Shown here: in pieces, positions 24,598 to 33,980 of the stretch
How the letters are laid out: each line of letters begins with the position of its first letter
How positions within the stretch are numbered: position 1 is the first letter of the stretch
NCBI RefSeq assembly: GCF_042945595.1
Contig: NZ_CP168493.1
Span: 1,612,001-1,676,000, forward strand
DNA: 64,000 bases
From: Psychrobacillus sp042945595
GTDB taxonomy: Bacteria; Bacillota; Bacilli; Bacillales_A; Planococcaceae
Reading direction: 5' to 3'
The notes under the pieces: model-generated
The model's input: the letters and a program-made list of their open reading frames with translations, nothing else
What the model was told of the DNA's origin: nothing
The model's database searches: none
Position numbers and translations under genes: made by a program

Positions 24598-24865
24598 AGT
24601 TAAGCGCAGCTTTTGACACTTCAAATGCTAAATCTTCATTCCCGAATAACTGGAGTACATGAATAACTGTTTCAGTGTCCACTTGTAAACTATCTTTTTC
24701 CGTTTCTTCTATAATATTTAAAAGTATTCCATTATCATGTTGATGGGAATATGCATTCTTATACAATGTAGCTGCATTAATATCATGATTAACACACCAC
24801 TGCGCAAATAAATGAATCATAATGTTCTCATCCTCCTGATATTGTTTAATTATTTTTTCATTCAA
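24593..24865 (-). CDS. Small conserved-looking protein in the TetR operon
   Basis: 90 residues, soluble, predicted all-helical (MNEKIIKQYQEDENIMIHLFAQWCVNHDINAATLYKNAY at the start). I do not recognise a named family. Its start overlaps the stop of the TetR gene by 4 bases (ATGA), so the two are translated together. The gene ends within a terminator. The operon is divergent from a drug-type MFS exporter, which makes a helper role in that efflux system possible but unproven. Confidence 0.7.
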   Translation of the reverse strand: MNEKIIKQYQEDENIMIHLFAQWCVNHDINAATLYKNAYSHQHDNGILLNIIEETEKDSLQVDTETVIHVLQLFGNEDLAFEVSKAALNF

Positions 24866-25743
24866 CTTCTCTCAACTCCCCATGAATCAATCAGTTCCCA
24901 AAGGTTGGTTAGGATTGAATTAGTCTTTTTTTCAAATGTCGATCCAGCGAAGGCTTCTGAAAGGGAAGGTATAATTCTTTCTAAAAGAAAAATTCTTGGT
25001 TTTTCTTTTGGTAACTCTTCTAGAATAAATTCAATCGCTTGCTGCTCATTATTCTGTATATTATTTTTATGCGCTAAGTAAAAGTTTTCTAATTCATCTA
25101 TTACTTGTTGTTTAGTAATTAGTGTATCTTCCGTTTGAATTTCAAAATAGGCTTGCTTAAGTAGGGAATCATTGGTTCTCGCCATTTCGAAAATGATAGA
25201 TTCAATTCGTCTCAAGACAAATTTAATTAATTGTTCAAAAGAAATATCTTCTAATTTTATCCATGGGTGCTGTAATTGTTGGATCATTCCTAGAGCAAGG
25301 ACTGCGCAATCTATTGCTACATCTTTTGTTTGATCGCCGAAGACATCCTCTAATCGTTTCGAAAGCCAATTTATTTCTTCAAAATAATTCTTTTTAATAA
25401 GATCCCGAAGTTCAACATCCTGAGAATGAATAATAGATGCAAAAAGAGGGAATAAATTATATTCTCGATATATATTCATTCGAATAGACATTTGTTCAAT
25501 TAATGTGTTTATATTCGAAACATTGTGTTGGGTATGTAATTCTCGTCTCTTAATCAGTGTTTCCTCTTTAGCATTTTCAATTATTGCGATGATACATTCG
25601 TTTTTAGAGGAAAAATAATTATAAAAAGTACCTTTAGAAATTTTTGCTTCTTCGATAATATCGTGTACAGAAGTAGATCTAAAACCTTTTTCTATAAATA
25701 GGCGTTGCGCTGCTAATAAAACATTTCTTTTTTTTGTGATCAT
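24862..25743 (-). CDS. TetR-family transcriptional regulator
   Basis: 293 residues. The N-terminal helix-turn-helix is the classic TetR type (AAQRLFIEKGFRSTSVHDIIEEAKISKGTFYNYFSSKNECI, about residues 8-48). The ligand domain is longer than usual for TetR (about 240 residues). It probably represses the divergent MFS gene at 25926 and its own operon. I chose the ATG at 25743, which has AAAGGTGAT 7 bases upstream; an in-frame start at 25779 would include that site. The shared gap of 182 bases should contain the operator, but I could not single out a clear palindrome. Confidence 0.88.
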   Translation of the reverse strand: MITKKRNVLLAAQRLFIEKGFRSTSVHDIIEEAKISKGTFYNYFSSKNECIIAIIENAKEETLIKRRELHTQHNVSNINTLIEQMSIRMNIYREYNLFPLFASIIHSQDVELRDLIKKNYFEEINWLSKRLEDVFGDQTKDVAIDCAVLALGMIQQLQHPWIKLEDISFEQLIKFVLRRIESIIFEMARTNDSLLKQAYFEIQTEDTLITKQQVIDELENFYLAHKNNIQNNEQQAIEFILEELPKEKPRIFLLERIIPSLSEAFAGSTFEKKTNSILTNLWELIDSWGVERS

Positions 25744-25925
25744 GTTTTTTATCACCTTTAGACTCGTAGTATAATTCATATATTAACCGTTATATCAATG
25801 TTTATCAATTTTTTTATTGGATAAGGAATTTATATTTGCTTTTTTTGAACTATGAGTATAAAATAGTCAAAGTGTTATAATACAGGGCTAAAATAAAAGC
25901 TTAATATAGTAGGAGGAACAAATTA

Positions 25926-27395
25926 ATGAAAGAAATGCAACACAAACCGCCATATGCAATGATTGCAATCCTTTTTGTAGGAGCGTTCATTGCGTTTTTG
26001 AATAATACGCTATTAAATGTAGCTTTACCGACAATCATGAAAGAATTTGAAGTGAAGCCATCCGTTGTTCAATGGCTGACTACAGGATATATGCTCATAA
26101 ACGGGATACTAATTCCGGCTAGTGCGTTTTTTGTTCAAAAATTCACGAATAGAAAACTATTCATTACAGCAATGGTCTTTTTTACAGCAGGTACAATATT
26201 AGCTGCAGTAGCGCCAGCATTTGGAGTTTTAATCGCAGCAAGAATGATTCAAGCGGTAGGATCTGCAATGATGATGCCATTATTGATGAATGTTATGTTA
26301 ACTGCATTCCCGATCGAACGTCGTGGAGCAGCGATGGGGATGTTCGGACTAGTTATGATTCTAGCGCCAGCAATTGGACCAACATTATCAGGATTTATTT
26401 TAGAACATTACCAATGGAGAGCATTATTTGAAATTATTCTGCCATTTGCAGTAATTGTTTTGCTATTAGCTATTTTTAAATTACGGAATATCACACCTAA
26501 TCGAGATGTAAAGTTAGATATATTTTCACTTATTTTATCAAGTATAGGATTTGGGTCACTTTTATACGGGTTTAGTACAGCAGGGGATAAAGGATGGGAT
26601 GCTCCGATTGTATACGGAACAATCATACTTGGATTCGTTTCCATCATCCTTTTCGTTTGGAGACAATTAAGATTAGAAGAGCCATTATTGAATGTTAGAA
26701 TATACAAACATCCAATGTTTGCTTTGTCTTCGATCATTTCGATCGTTGTATCTGCTGCAATGTTTTCTGGGATGATTTTAACACCACTTTATGTGCAAAC
26801 AATTCGAGGTATTTCACCATTCCATTCTGGATTATTGATGCTTCCAGGAGCAATTGCTATGGGGATTATGTCACCTATTACAGGAAAACTCTTCGATAAA
26901 TATGGAGCAAGAGTTTTAGCGATTACTGGTTTATCAATTACTACAATTGGAACTTATTTGATGAGTCATTTAGGCATGGATTCAAGTTACTATTATATAA
27001 TGTTCATTTATACTATTCGTATGCTTGGTATGTCCATGGTTATGATGCCAATTATGACAAATGGTTTAAATCAGTTACCAATGAAGATGAATCCACATGG
27101 TACTGCTACGAATAATACATTACAACAAGTATCAGGCGCAATTGGTACTGCTATTTTCCTAACGATTATGAACTCGAAAATGGAATCGACTGCAAAAACT
27201 CTTGCAGCCGATGCAGCAGCAGCGGGCAAAATGCCTACTAGCGCAGAAGGACTTGCACAATTTAAAATCGATATTGGCATGAAGGCTATGTTAGAAGGAA
27301 TTGAACACACATTCCTCATCGCTACTTTTGTAACAATAGTTGCCTTAGTATTATCTTTATTTGTGAAAAGAGTAAAAGTGGTAAAAGAAAGCTAA
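25926..27395 (+). CDS. Drug:H+ antiporter, DHA2 family (14 helices)
   Basis: 489 residues with about 14 hydrophobic segments. Motif A/C features of the EmrB/LmrB (DHA2) group are visible: LNNTLLNVALPTIMKEF at 26-42, WLTTGYML, and LAPAIGPTLSGFILEHYQWRALFEI near 150. TNNTLQQVSGAIGTAIF is the conserved late motif. It exports hydrophobic drugs or antibiotics in exchange for protons. The start has TAGGAGGAAC upstream. The divergent TetR gene is the likely regulator. Substrates cannot be deduced. Confidence 0.9.
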   Translation: MKEMQHKPPYAMIAILFVGAFIAFLNNTLLNVALPTIMKEFEVKPSVVQWLTTGYMLINGILIPASAFFVQKFTNRKLFITAMVFFTAGTILAAVAPAFGVLIAARMIQAVGSAMMMPLLMNVMLTAFPIERRGAAMGMFGLVMILAPAIGPTLSGFILEHYQWRALFEIILPFAVIVLLLAIFKLRNITPNRDVKLDIFSLILSSIGFGSLLYGFSTAGDKGWDAPIVYGTIILGFVSIILFVWRQLRLEEPLLNVRIYKHPMFALSSIISIVVSAAMFSGMILTPLYVQTIRGISPFHSGLLMLPGAIAMGIMSPITGKLFDKYGARVLAITGLSITTIGTYLMSHLGMDSSYYYIMFIYTIRMLGMSMVMMPIMTNGLNQLPMKMNPHGTATNNTLQQVSGAIGTAIFLTIMNSKMESTAKTLAADAAAAGKMPTSAEGLAQFKIDIGMKAMLEGIEHTFLIATFVTIVALVLSLFVKRVKVVKES

Positions 27396-27417
27396 ACCGT
27401 CGCCGGTCTAGCTCAGG

Positions 27418-27470
27418 CTGTAGACAAACTCGGTAAAAATCCGGTTTGTCTACAGTCTTTTTTTTTTTTT
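27418..27470 (+). terminator. Terminator of the DHA2 exporter gene
   Basis: CTGTAGACAAAC (27418-27429) pairs with GTTTGTCTACAG (27444-27455), followed by a run of T. Confidence 0.9.
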
Positions 27471-27488
27471 ATAGAAAGTATGCCGTGA

Positions 27489-27515
27489 ACTGGTTGATTT
27501 CCGCTGTAGGCGGAC
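27489..27515 (-). repeat. Fragment of the GC-rich Bacillales repeat
   Basis: The minus strand reads GTCCGCCTACAGCGGAAATC. The end of the element at 24271-24486 reads GTCTGCCTATAGCGGAAATC, so this is an inverted, truncated copy. Confidence 0.5.
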
Positions 27516-27526
27516 AATTAGAGAAG

Positions 27527-27600
27527 GTGGTACTAGAGAAAAATAGATAGCATCCAGTGATAAAGAAGCGGTGAGCGGATGAAATCTATCTTCGTCCGCT
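27527..27600. repeat. H repeat copy 3
   Basis: It matches the frame of the copies at 3811 and 4557 (AGAAAAATAGATAGC...GATAAAGAAGCG). Its stem AGCGGATGAA/TTCGTCCGCT replaces GCATCCGAA/TTCGGATGC but still pairs. It ends directly at R repeat copy 1. Confidence 0.6.
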
Positions 27601-27846
27601 TTTAAAAGAATTAGGAAAATATCTAATCTCTCATTAACCAAACCTAATGCACTCTGTCTTTACATAATTCATCCGGTCGACGGACAAACATCCGCCACAA
27701 GATTATCGAAAAAAAGTGGATGGAGAAGTGACGCAGTCACTTCTCCATCCACAAAAATTCCTGCGGTAATAGTGTAGCAAATGTTTCGTCCAAAGCACGC
27801 TAGAAATAGAGAAGACTAGGTGCACTTAAAGGACGCTTTCGTTTTT
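27599..27846. repeat. R repeat copy 1 with a 17-bp hairpin
   Basis: About 248 bases that align along their length with 45995-46247. The central hairpin has a perfect 17-bp stem (27716-27732 with 27736-27752) and a 3-base loop. Constant flanks include CTCATTAACCAAACC, GACAAAC, CCGCCACAAGATTA and TCGTCCAAAGCAC. Confidence 0.75.
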
Positions 27847-27847
27847 C

Positions 27848-29659
27848 TTACTTACTATCAATTTCATCCGTAAGTGAGACTAGCTCATCTATTAAAGCAC
27901 CGATATAAGCAATCGTATCTCGCAATGGTTCTTCAGTTGTAATATCCACTCCGGCCATTTTTGCAAGCTCTACAGGAGATTTTGTACCACCAGCTTTTAA
28001 TACTTCGGTCCATTCATCTACTGCAACTTGTCCCTCATCTAAAACTCGCTTGGAAACCTGCGTAGAAATTGTCAACCCTGCACTATATGTGTAAGGATAC
28101 AAGCCCATATAGTAGTGAGGTTGTCTCATCCAAGTGAGCTCGGCACCTTCTGTAATTTCTACAGCATCTCCCCAAAACTCTTCTAATACACTTCGTTTAT
28201 ATTCATTTAAAATAGGTGCATTAACTGGCAGTCCTTCATCAATTCGTTGGTAAACTTTCCGTTGATACGCTGCCTCTAGTAAATGTGTAACAAAGTTATG
28301 GTAGTACGTTCTAGCGACGATAGAAGAAATAACCCATCGTTTAAATTTAGGGTCATTTGAGTTTTTCAATAAATGATTAGCAACAAGCATTTCATTCATA
28401 GTAGAAGGCGCTTCGATAAAATATAAGGAAGGGCGCGCATTAAATATATTTTGTTCTTTATTTGCATGATAGAAGTGACCTGCATGTCCTAGCTCATGTG
28501 CAAGAACGAAAACCTCATTCATTCTACTTGACCAAGATATTAAGATATAAGGGTGATTTCCAAATGGGCTAGAACAAAACGCGCCGGTAGATTTACCTGT
28601 ATTTTGTGCGAAATCGATCCAACGTTCCTTATATGAGCGTTCAACCATTTCTAAATATTCTTCACCCATAACACCAAGAGCGTCTTCGATATATTTTTTT
28701 GATTCTTCGATGGTGATTTTTGGTTCGTACGTTGGGTCCAATGAAATTTTCAAATCAGCAAATGTCATTTTATCTAAACCATGCACTTTCTGAAGAAGCT
28801 TTGCATATTTTTGCATATGCGGTGCAAGCTCTTTCATGATTAGATCTATTTGGCGATCATATAATGTGCGGTCGACTTCTTGATTTAACAATAAGTAATC
28901 GAAAATAGAATTGTATCCTCTTAAATCCGAAGTCGTTTTTTCGATTTGTAAATGCATATCGTATGTTTTTGCAGTTGTATGTTGGTATTCTTTTAGTTTG
29001 CTAGAAAAAGCGTTGAAAGCTGAACGCCTCACTTCTGTGTCGGATTCTGCTTCCCAATCATTTTCAAATAGTACATAACTTAATGGATAAGAGGATCCGT
29101 TTACTTCGAAATTTTCAAAAGATATGTCTAACATTTTAGTCGTATCATACAACTTGTATGGTCCATTGAAGGTAGAAGAAAAAGCTGCAAGAGTTTTTTC
29201 TACTTCCGGATGCAGTTGATATTGTTTTTTAACTAAAAGCTTTTGTAAATAGTTTTGAAATGAAGTGCTATCTTCAATTGCTTTTTGAAGAACCTCATTT
29301 GGTAGTTCTACTAATTCACTATTAACAAAAGATAACTTACTATTTACTTTTGCAGAAAGCGTTGCAAATTTACTGCTACGAAGTTGTGCTTCTGTGTTCG
29401 TTTGGTCTGTACTTAGAGATAGGCTAGCATATGTCCCACTTGGGACTAGTTTTTCAAAAATAGCAGCATATTCTTCTAATGCTTCAATTATGATCACGGT
29501 ATTATCAATTTTTCCTTTGAACTTTCCTTCAAATAAATTTACTTCTTCCTCTATCTCTTTCAAAGATGTATTAAAATCTTTTTCCGATTCAAACAAATTC
29601 TTCAAATTCCATGTTTCCTCTATTGGTACTTCAGATCTACTTGGTAAACTTTTAACCAT
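27848..29659 (-). CDS. pepF: Oligoendopeptidase F (M3 zinc metallopeptidase)
   Basis: 603 residues, the normal length for PepF. The zinc motif HELGH is at residues 388-392 (LAHELGHAGHF), and the third ligand Glu is in YFIEAPSTMNE about 27 residues later. The N-terminal helical domain starts EETWNLKNLFESEKDF, also typical. It cuts oligopeptides of about 7-17 residues in the cytoplasm. The ATG has AAAAAGGAGAG upstream. The neighbouring liv importer handles amino acids that such cleavage would release, but they are on opposite strands and not an operon. Confidence 0.93.
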   Translation of the reverse strand: MVKSLPSRSEVPIEETWNLKNLFESEKDFNTSLKEIEEEVNLFEGKFKGKIDNTVIIIEALEEYAAIFEKLVPSGTYASLSLSTDQTNTEAQLRSSKFATLSAKVNSKLSFVNSELVELPNEVLQKAIEDSTSFQNYLQKLLVKKQYQLHPEVEKTLAAFSSTFNGPYKLYDTTKMLDISFENFEVNGSSYPLSYVLFENDWEAESDTEVRRSAFNAFSSKLKEYQHTTAKTYDMHLQIEKTTSDLRGYNSIFDYLLLNQEVDRTLYDRQIDLIMKELAPHMQKYAKLLQKVHGLDKMTFADLKISLDPTYEPKITIEESKKYIEDALGVMGEEYLEMVERSYKERWIDFAQNTGKSTGAFCSSPFGNHPYILISWSSRMNEVFVLAHELGHAGHFYHANKEQNIFNARPSLYFIEAPSTMNEMLVANHLLKNSNDPKFKRWVISSIVARTYYHNFVTHLLEAAYQRKVYQRIDEGLPVNAPILNEYKRSVLEEFWGDAVEITEGAELTWMRQPHYYMGLYPYTYSAGLTISTQVSKRVLDEGQVAVDEWTEVLKAGGTKSPVELAKMAGVDITTEEPLRDTIAYIGALIDELVSLTDEIDSK

Positions 29660-30098
29660 TTTTATCTCTCCTTTTTATTACGGATATCGAACTATCATCT
29701 AGTATATATATAAGTGACAGAAAAGTAAAAACAGTCATTTAATAATTTGATTTCAAATATTGTCTATTTAATTAGTGAGAATAATAGAATGAACCATTTT
29801 GCTTAAAAAAAATAATAATATTTTGATATCGAAAATCGTATATTTAGCCTCTCGAAACTTCAAGAAATAGAGTGATACCAAGGGCTTTAGTGTTGAATCA
29901 AAATACTATATTAAATTATTGTCGGAAATTTTAAAATTAAGGGAAAAATTAGTATAGACTGAATTAAAACTTTGTTTTACAATGAGATTGTTCTACATAA
30001 TAAATTGATAGTTTCTTAGGCAAACTAGTTTAGAAAAAGAAAAGTAGTGTAGCTTATATTTTTTGAAACTATCAAACAATGACAATGGGGGTAAATTA
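29660..30098. other. Divergent promoter region of pepF and the liv operon
   Basis: 439 AT-rich bases. The only structure noted is an 11-bp inverted repeat: TTGATAGTTTC (30005-30015) with GAAACTATCAA (30065-30075), just before the livK ribosome site. No gene recognised. Confidence 0.5.
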
Positions 30099-31274
30099 AT
30101 GAAGACAAAGAAATTTGCATCACTTTTTCTTGCAACATCTCTTTTAGCAGGAATTCTTGCAGGATGTTCAAGTGGAGATGAAGGAAGTTCAAAAGGCGGG
30201 GACACGATTAAAATAGGGGCCAATCTTGAGCTTTCAGGAGCTGTAGCATCATACGGTTCATCCGAAGCTGAGGCTATCGATTTAGCTGTAGAAGAAATCA
30301 ACGCAGCTGGTGGTATAGACGGTAAAAAGATCGAATTGATCAAAGTTGATAATAAATCGGACGCAGCGGAAGCAACAAGCGCTGCTATTAAACTAACGAG
30401 TCAAGATAAAGTTACTGCTATTATTGGAGCTGCAACAAGTGGAAACTCTGTTGCACAAGTACAAATTGCTACTGACACTAAAACGCCAATGATTTCACCT
30501 TCTGGTACTAGTACAACTGTAACTGTAGGAGAAGACGGCAAAGTGAATCCTTTTACATTCCGTGCTGCATTTATTGATCCTTTCCAAGGAACTGTTGCTG
30601 CAAACTTTGCTGCGAATGACCTGAAAGTGAAAAATGTAGCGGTATACGCGGATAATGCAAGTGACTATGCGAAAGGTCTTGCTTCTTCTTTCATTAAAGA
30701 CTTTGAAGCTGCAGGAGGTAAAATTGTTGCAAAAGAATCTTATGTTGCAAAAGATACTGACTTCCGTTCAACACTTACACGTATTAAAGCTGCAAATCCG
30801 GACTTCATCTTTATCCCTGGATATTATGAAGAAGTTGGGTTAATCGTTAAACAAGCTCGTGAATTAGGAATTACAGTTCCACTAATGGGTGCTGATGGTT
30901 GGGATTCTCCGACAATCGTTGACCTAGCTGGAGCAGCAGCACTAAATAACACGTACATTATTACTGCATATTCTTCAGAAGATCCAGATGGAAAAGCGAA
31001 AGCGTTTGCGGACAGTTTTACTAAGAAATACGGAAAAGCGCCTAACTCATTCCATGCACTTGGGTACGATGCAGTTTATTTATTGAAAGATGCAATTGAA
31101 CGTGCTGGTTCTACTGATGGTACAAAAATTAAAGAAGCTATTGAAGCAACTGATAACTTACCACTAGCTACAGGATTATATTCTGTTGATGAATTTCATC
31201 ATCCGATTAAATCTGCAACAATTATTGAATTTGTAGATGGAAATCAAAAATTTAAAGTGAAAGTTAATCCTTAA
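30099..31274 (+). CDS. livK: Branched-chain amino-acid-binding lipoprotein
   Basis: 391 residues. The type II signal peptide ends in the lipobox LAGC (about residue 22), so it is a lipid-anchored receptor. The Peripla_BP_6 domain begins IKIGANLELSGAVASYGSSEAEAIDLAVEEINAAGGIDGKKIELI, the conserved start of LivJ/LivK proteins. The ATG at 30099 follows TGGGGGT; an in-frame TTG-type start at 30063 would add residues before the signal peptide and is rejected. It is the first gene of livKHMGF. The exact ligand (Leu, Ile, Val or another amino acid) is inferred from the family. Confidence 0.9.
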   Translation: MKTKKFASLFLATSLLAGILAGCSSGDEGSSKGGDTIKIGANLELSGAVASYGSSEAEAIDLAVEEINAAGGIDGKKIELIKVDNKSDAAEATSAAIKLTSQDKVTAIIGAATSGNSVAQVQIATDTKTPMISPSGTSTTVTVGEDGKVNPFTFRAAFIDPFQGTVAANFAANDLKVKNVAVYADNASDYAKGLASSFIKDFEAAGGKIVAKESYVAKDTDFRSTLTRIKAANPDFIFIPGYYEEVGLIVKQARELGITVPLMGADGWDSPTIVDLAGAAALNNTYIITAYSSEDPDGKAKAFADSFTKKYGKAPNSFHALGYDAVYLLKDAIERAGSTDGTKIKEAIEATDNLPLATGLYSVDEFHHPIKSATIIEFVDGNQKFKVKVNP

Positions 31275-31359
31275 GGGTAGTATGTAATATAGAGGGGGGA
31301 TTATATCCCTCCTTTTCTATTTCTAAAATAATTGTAACTTTGAACTAAAGGAGTGAAAC

Positions 31360-32238
31360 ATGATGGAATGGATACAGCAATTGATTAATGGTATTTCACT
31401 CGGAAGTATATACGCATTAATTGCCCTCGGTTACACGATGGTTTACGGCATTATTAAATTGATTAACTTTGCACACGGAGATGTGTTCATGGTTGGATCT
31501 TTCATTGGATTTTATTCGATTACTGTATTTGGGTTAGGATTTTTTCCTGCACTTATTGTATCAATGGCAGCATGTGCGTTATTTGGAGTAATTATAGAGC
31601 GTATTGCCTATAAACGTTTACGAAATGCAACAAGAATTGCAGCACTTATTACCGCAATTGGAGTCTCGTTATTGATTGAATACGGTGTAATTTATATTAG
31701 AGGGGCTCAACCAGAAGCATACCCAGATGTATTTTCTAATCGTTCATTTCAATTTTTAGGTGCCCAAATTAGCATTCAATCTATTCTTATTCTTTCAGTT
31801 TCTGTTGTATTAATGATCTTATTGCAGTTTATTGTACATAAAACGAAAACTGGAAAAGCGATGCGCGCTGTTTCCCATGATACAGAAGCAGCAAAATTAA
31901 TGGGTATTAATGTTGATAATACTATTTCTGCTACTTTCGCAATTGGTTCTGCTTTAGCAGGAGCAGCTGGTGTTATTTTTGGTGTATATTATACAAAGAT
32001 TGATCCGCTAATGGGTGTTATCCCTGGAGTGAAAGCATTTGTCGCTGCAGTTCTTGGAGGTATTGGTATAATACCTGGGGCCATGGTGGGGGGATTGGTG
32101 CTCGGAGTTGTTGAAACGTTTGTTAGTGCGTTAGGTTTCTCGTTATGGAGAGATGCTGCAGCATTCGTCATTTTAATATTAATTCTGATCTTCAGACCAT
32201 CTGGAATCTTTGGTAAAAATACACGAGAGAAAGTGTAG
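31360..32238 (+). CDS. livH: Branched-chain amino-acid ABC permease LivH
   Basis: 292 residues with about eight membrane segments. It opens WIQQLINGISLGSIYALIALGYTMVYGIIKLINFAHGDVFMVG, the strongly conserved LivH start. The EAA-like loop is AMRAVSHDTEAAKLMGINVD near residue 167. GGIGIIPGAMVGGLVLGVVE near residue 230 is also typical. It forms the channel with LivM. The start follows AAAGGAGTG, and a second ATG directly after could equally be used. The gap of 85 bases from livK may hold a processing or partial termination site. Confidence 0.9.
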   Translation: MMEWIQQLINGISLGSIYALIALGYTMVYGIIKLINFAHGDVFMVGSFIGFYSITVFGLGFFPALIVSMAACALFGVIIERIAYKRLRNATRIAALITAIGVSLLIEYGVIYIRGAQPEAYPDVFSNRSFQFLGAQISIQSILILSVSVVLMILLQFIVHKTKTGKAMRAVSHDTEAAKLMGINVDNTISATFAIGSALAGAAGVIFGVYYTKIDPLMGVIPGVKAFVAAVLGGIGIIPGAMVGGLVLGVVETFVSALGFSLWRDAAAFVILILILIFRPSGIFGKNTREKV

Positions 32239-32251
32239 GTGATACATAATT

Positions 32252-33202
32252 ATGAAAAAGTCAAAACAGTTTTGGCCATTTGTTATTGCGGCGGTATTAG
32301 TTTATGTAGTTGTCCAAGTTCTTATTTCAAATGGAATAATGAATCAATTTTATTCTAATACTCTTATTTTAATTGCCATTAACATAATTTTAGCAGTCAG
32401 CCTACATTTGGTAATAGGTATCACAGGGCAATTTTCGATAGGGCATGCTGGATTTTTAGCGGTAGGTGCTTATCTATCTGCCATTGTCACGATGAAATTA
32501 CATCTTCCCTTTATAGTTGCAATTATAGTTGGTGGAATTGTAGCTGCATTAGCTGGTTTAATAGTTGGTATTCCAAGTTTAAGATTAAAAGGGGATTATT
32601 TAGCAATCGCTACTCTTGGTTTTGCTGAAATAATTCGAATTGTTTTCTTAAATGTTGATTATGTTGGCGGTGCAGCTGGAATGCAGGTAACCCATCTAAC
32701 AACTTGGACATATGCATTTGTTTGTTTGGTAGTTACGATAATAGTAATAGTTAATTTTACAAATTCACGCCACGGTATTGCAGCTATTTCCGTTAGAGAA
32801 AACGAAATTGCTTCAGATGCGATGGGTATTAACACTACATACTATAAAGTAATTGCATTTGCGCTAGGCTCATTCTTTGCTGGTGTAGCGGGAGCATTAT
32901 ATTCCCATAACTTCTATATCATTCAACCAAGTCAATTCGGCTTCTTGAAGTCTTTTGATATATTAATTTTCGTCGTACTGGGCGGACTGGGAAGTCTTTC
33001 AGGAGCAGTTCTTTCAGCAATTTTGCTGACAGTTGTATCTACTTATCTTCAAGGATATCCAGAGACTCGAATGATTATTTATAGTCTCGTTTTAATCTTA
33101 GTGATGTTATATCGCCCAAAAGGATTAATGGGTACGATGGAAATTACGGATTACTTCAAATTATGGAGAACGCCAAAAGGAGGCGGTCAACATGGCAAAT
33201 AA
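32252..33202 (+). CDS. livM: Branched-chain amino-acid ABC permease LivM
   Basis: 316 residues with about eight to ten membrane segments. Conserved LivM stretches are LHLVIGITGQFSIGHAGFLAVGAYLSA near residue 50, LRLKGDYLAIATLGFAEIIRIV near residue 110, and VVLGGLGSLSGAVLSA near residue 243. The ATPase contact loop is AISVRENEIASDAMGINTTYYK. It pairs with LivH. It starts 13 bases after livH and its end overlaps livG by 11 bases, so the operon is tightly coupled. Confidence 0.9.
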   Translation: MKKSKQFWPFVIAAVLVYVVVQVLISNGIMNQFYSNTLILIAINIILAVSLHLVIGITGQFSIGHAGFLAVGAYLSAIVTMKLHLPFIVAIIVGGIVAALAGLIVGIPSLRLKGDYLAIATLGFAEIIRIVFLNVDYVGGAAGMQVTHLTTWTYAFVCLVVTIIVIVNFTNSRHGIAAISVRENEIASDAMGINTTYYKVIAFALGSFFAGVAGALYSHNFYIIQPSQFGFLKSFDILIFVVLGGLGSLSGAVLSAILLTVVSTYLQGYPETRMIIYSLVLILVMLYRPKGLMGTMEITDYFKLWRTPKGGGQHGK

Positions 33203-33980
33203 ACCTTTATTAGAAGTGAAAAATGCAGGAATTCAATTTGGTGGATTAAAAGCTGTTCAAAATTTAAATATGGTATTAAATCAAGGCGAATTAGTTGGTT
33301 TAATCGGACCAAATGGTGCAGGGAAGACTACAAGTTTTAACTTACTAACAGGCGTATATGAGCCGACAGAAGGGGACATCTTATTCGCTGGAGAACGTAT
33401 AAACGGTTTAGCACCATATAAAGTCACTAGAAAAGGGATAAGTCGTACGTTTCAAAATATTCGACTGTTTAATGATTTATCTGTGTTAGACAATGTAAAA
33501 GTTGCCTATCATTCACTTGCGAAACACTCTATTTTAAGTTCTATTTTACGGTTACCATCACATTTTAAAGGCGAACTAGAAATGGAAGAAAAATCAATTG
33601 AGTTTCTAAAAATTTTTAGCCTAGACAAATACAAAGATGAGCTGGCAAAAAATCTTCCTTATGGTCAGCAACGGAGATTAGAAATCGCTCGTGCATTAGC
33701 TGCTGGACCTCAACTTCTTTTGCTAGATGAGCCAGCTGCTGGTATGAATCCTCAGGAAACGAAGGATTTAATGGATTTAATCGCATTTATACGTAATAAA
33801 TTCGATCTAACCATTTTACTTATCGAACATGATATGAATTTAGTTATGGGTGTTTGTGAAAGAATTTACGTATTAGATCATGGTCAACTTCTTGCTGAAG
33901 GATCACCAGAAGTGATCCGTAACCATCCTAAGGTTATTGAAGCGTATTTAGGGGAGGAAGTTCACGATGACAATGCTTAA
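33192..33980 (+). CDS. livG: Branched-chain amino-acid ABC ATPase LivG
   Basis: 262 residues. Walker A GPNGAGKTT is at 39-47. The LivG-specific signature YGQQRRLEIARAL replaces the usual LSGGQ, and Walker B LLLLDEPAAGMNP follows. The conserved TFQNIRLF and the C-terminal HPKVIEAYLGEE are typical of LivG. It hydrolyses ATP for the LivHM channel together with LivF. It overlaps both neighbours by 11 and 14 bases. Confidence 0.92.
   Translation: MANKPLLEVKNAGIQFGGLKAVQNLNMVLNQGELVGLIGPNGAGKTTSFNLLTGVYEPTEGDILFAGERINGLAPYKVTRKGISRTFQNIRLFNDLSVLDNVKVAYHSLAKHSILSSILRLPSHFKGELEMEEKSIEFLKIFSLDKYKDELAKNLPYGQQRRLEIARALAAGPQLLLLDEPAAGMNPQETKDLMDLIAFIRNKFDLTILLIEHDMNLVMGVCERIYVLDHGQLLAEGSPEVIRNHPKVIEAYLGEEVHDDNA

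Larger units (their letters stand above)
27396..27847. other. Intergenic region built of terminator and dispersed repeats
   Basis: 452 bases between convergent genes. In order: the MFS terminator, a fragment of the GC-rich repeat, H repeat copy 3 and R repeat copy 1. Little unique sequence remains. Confidence 0.65.
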
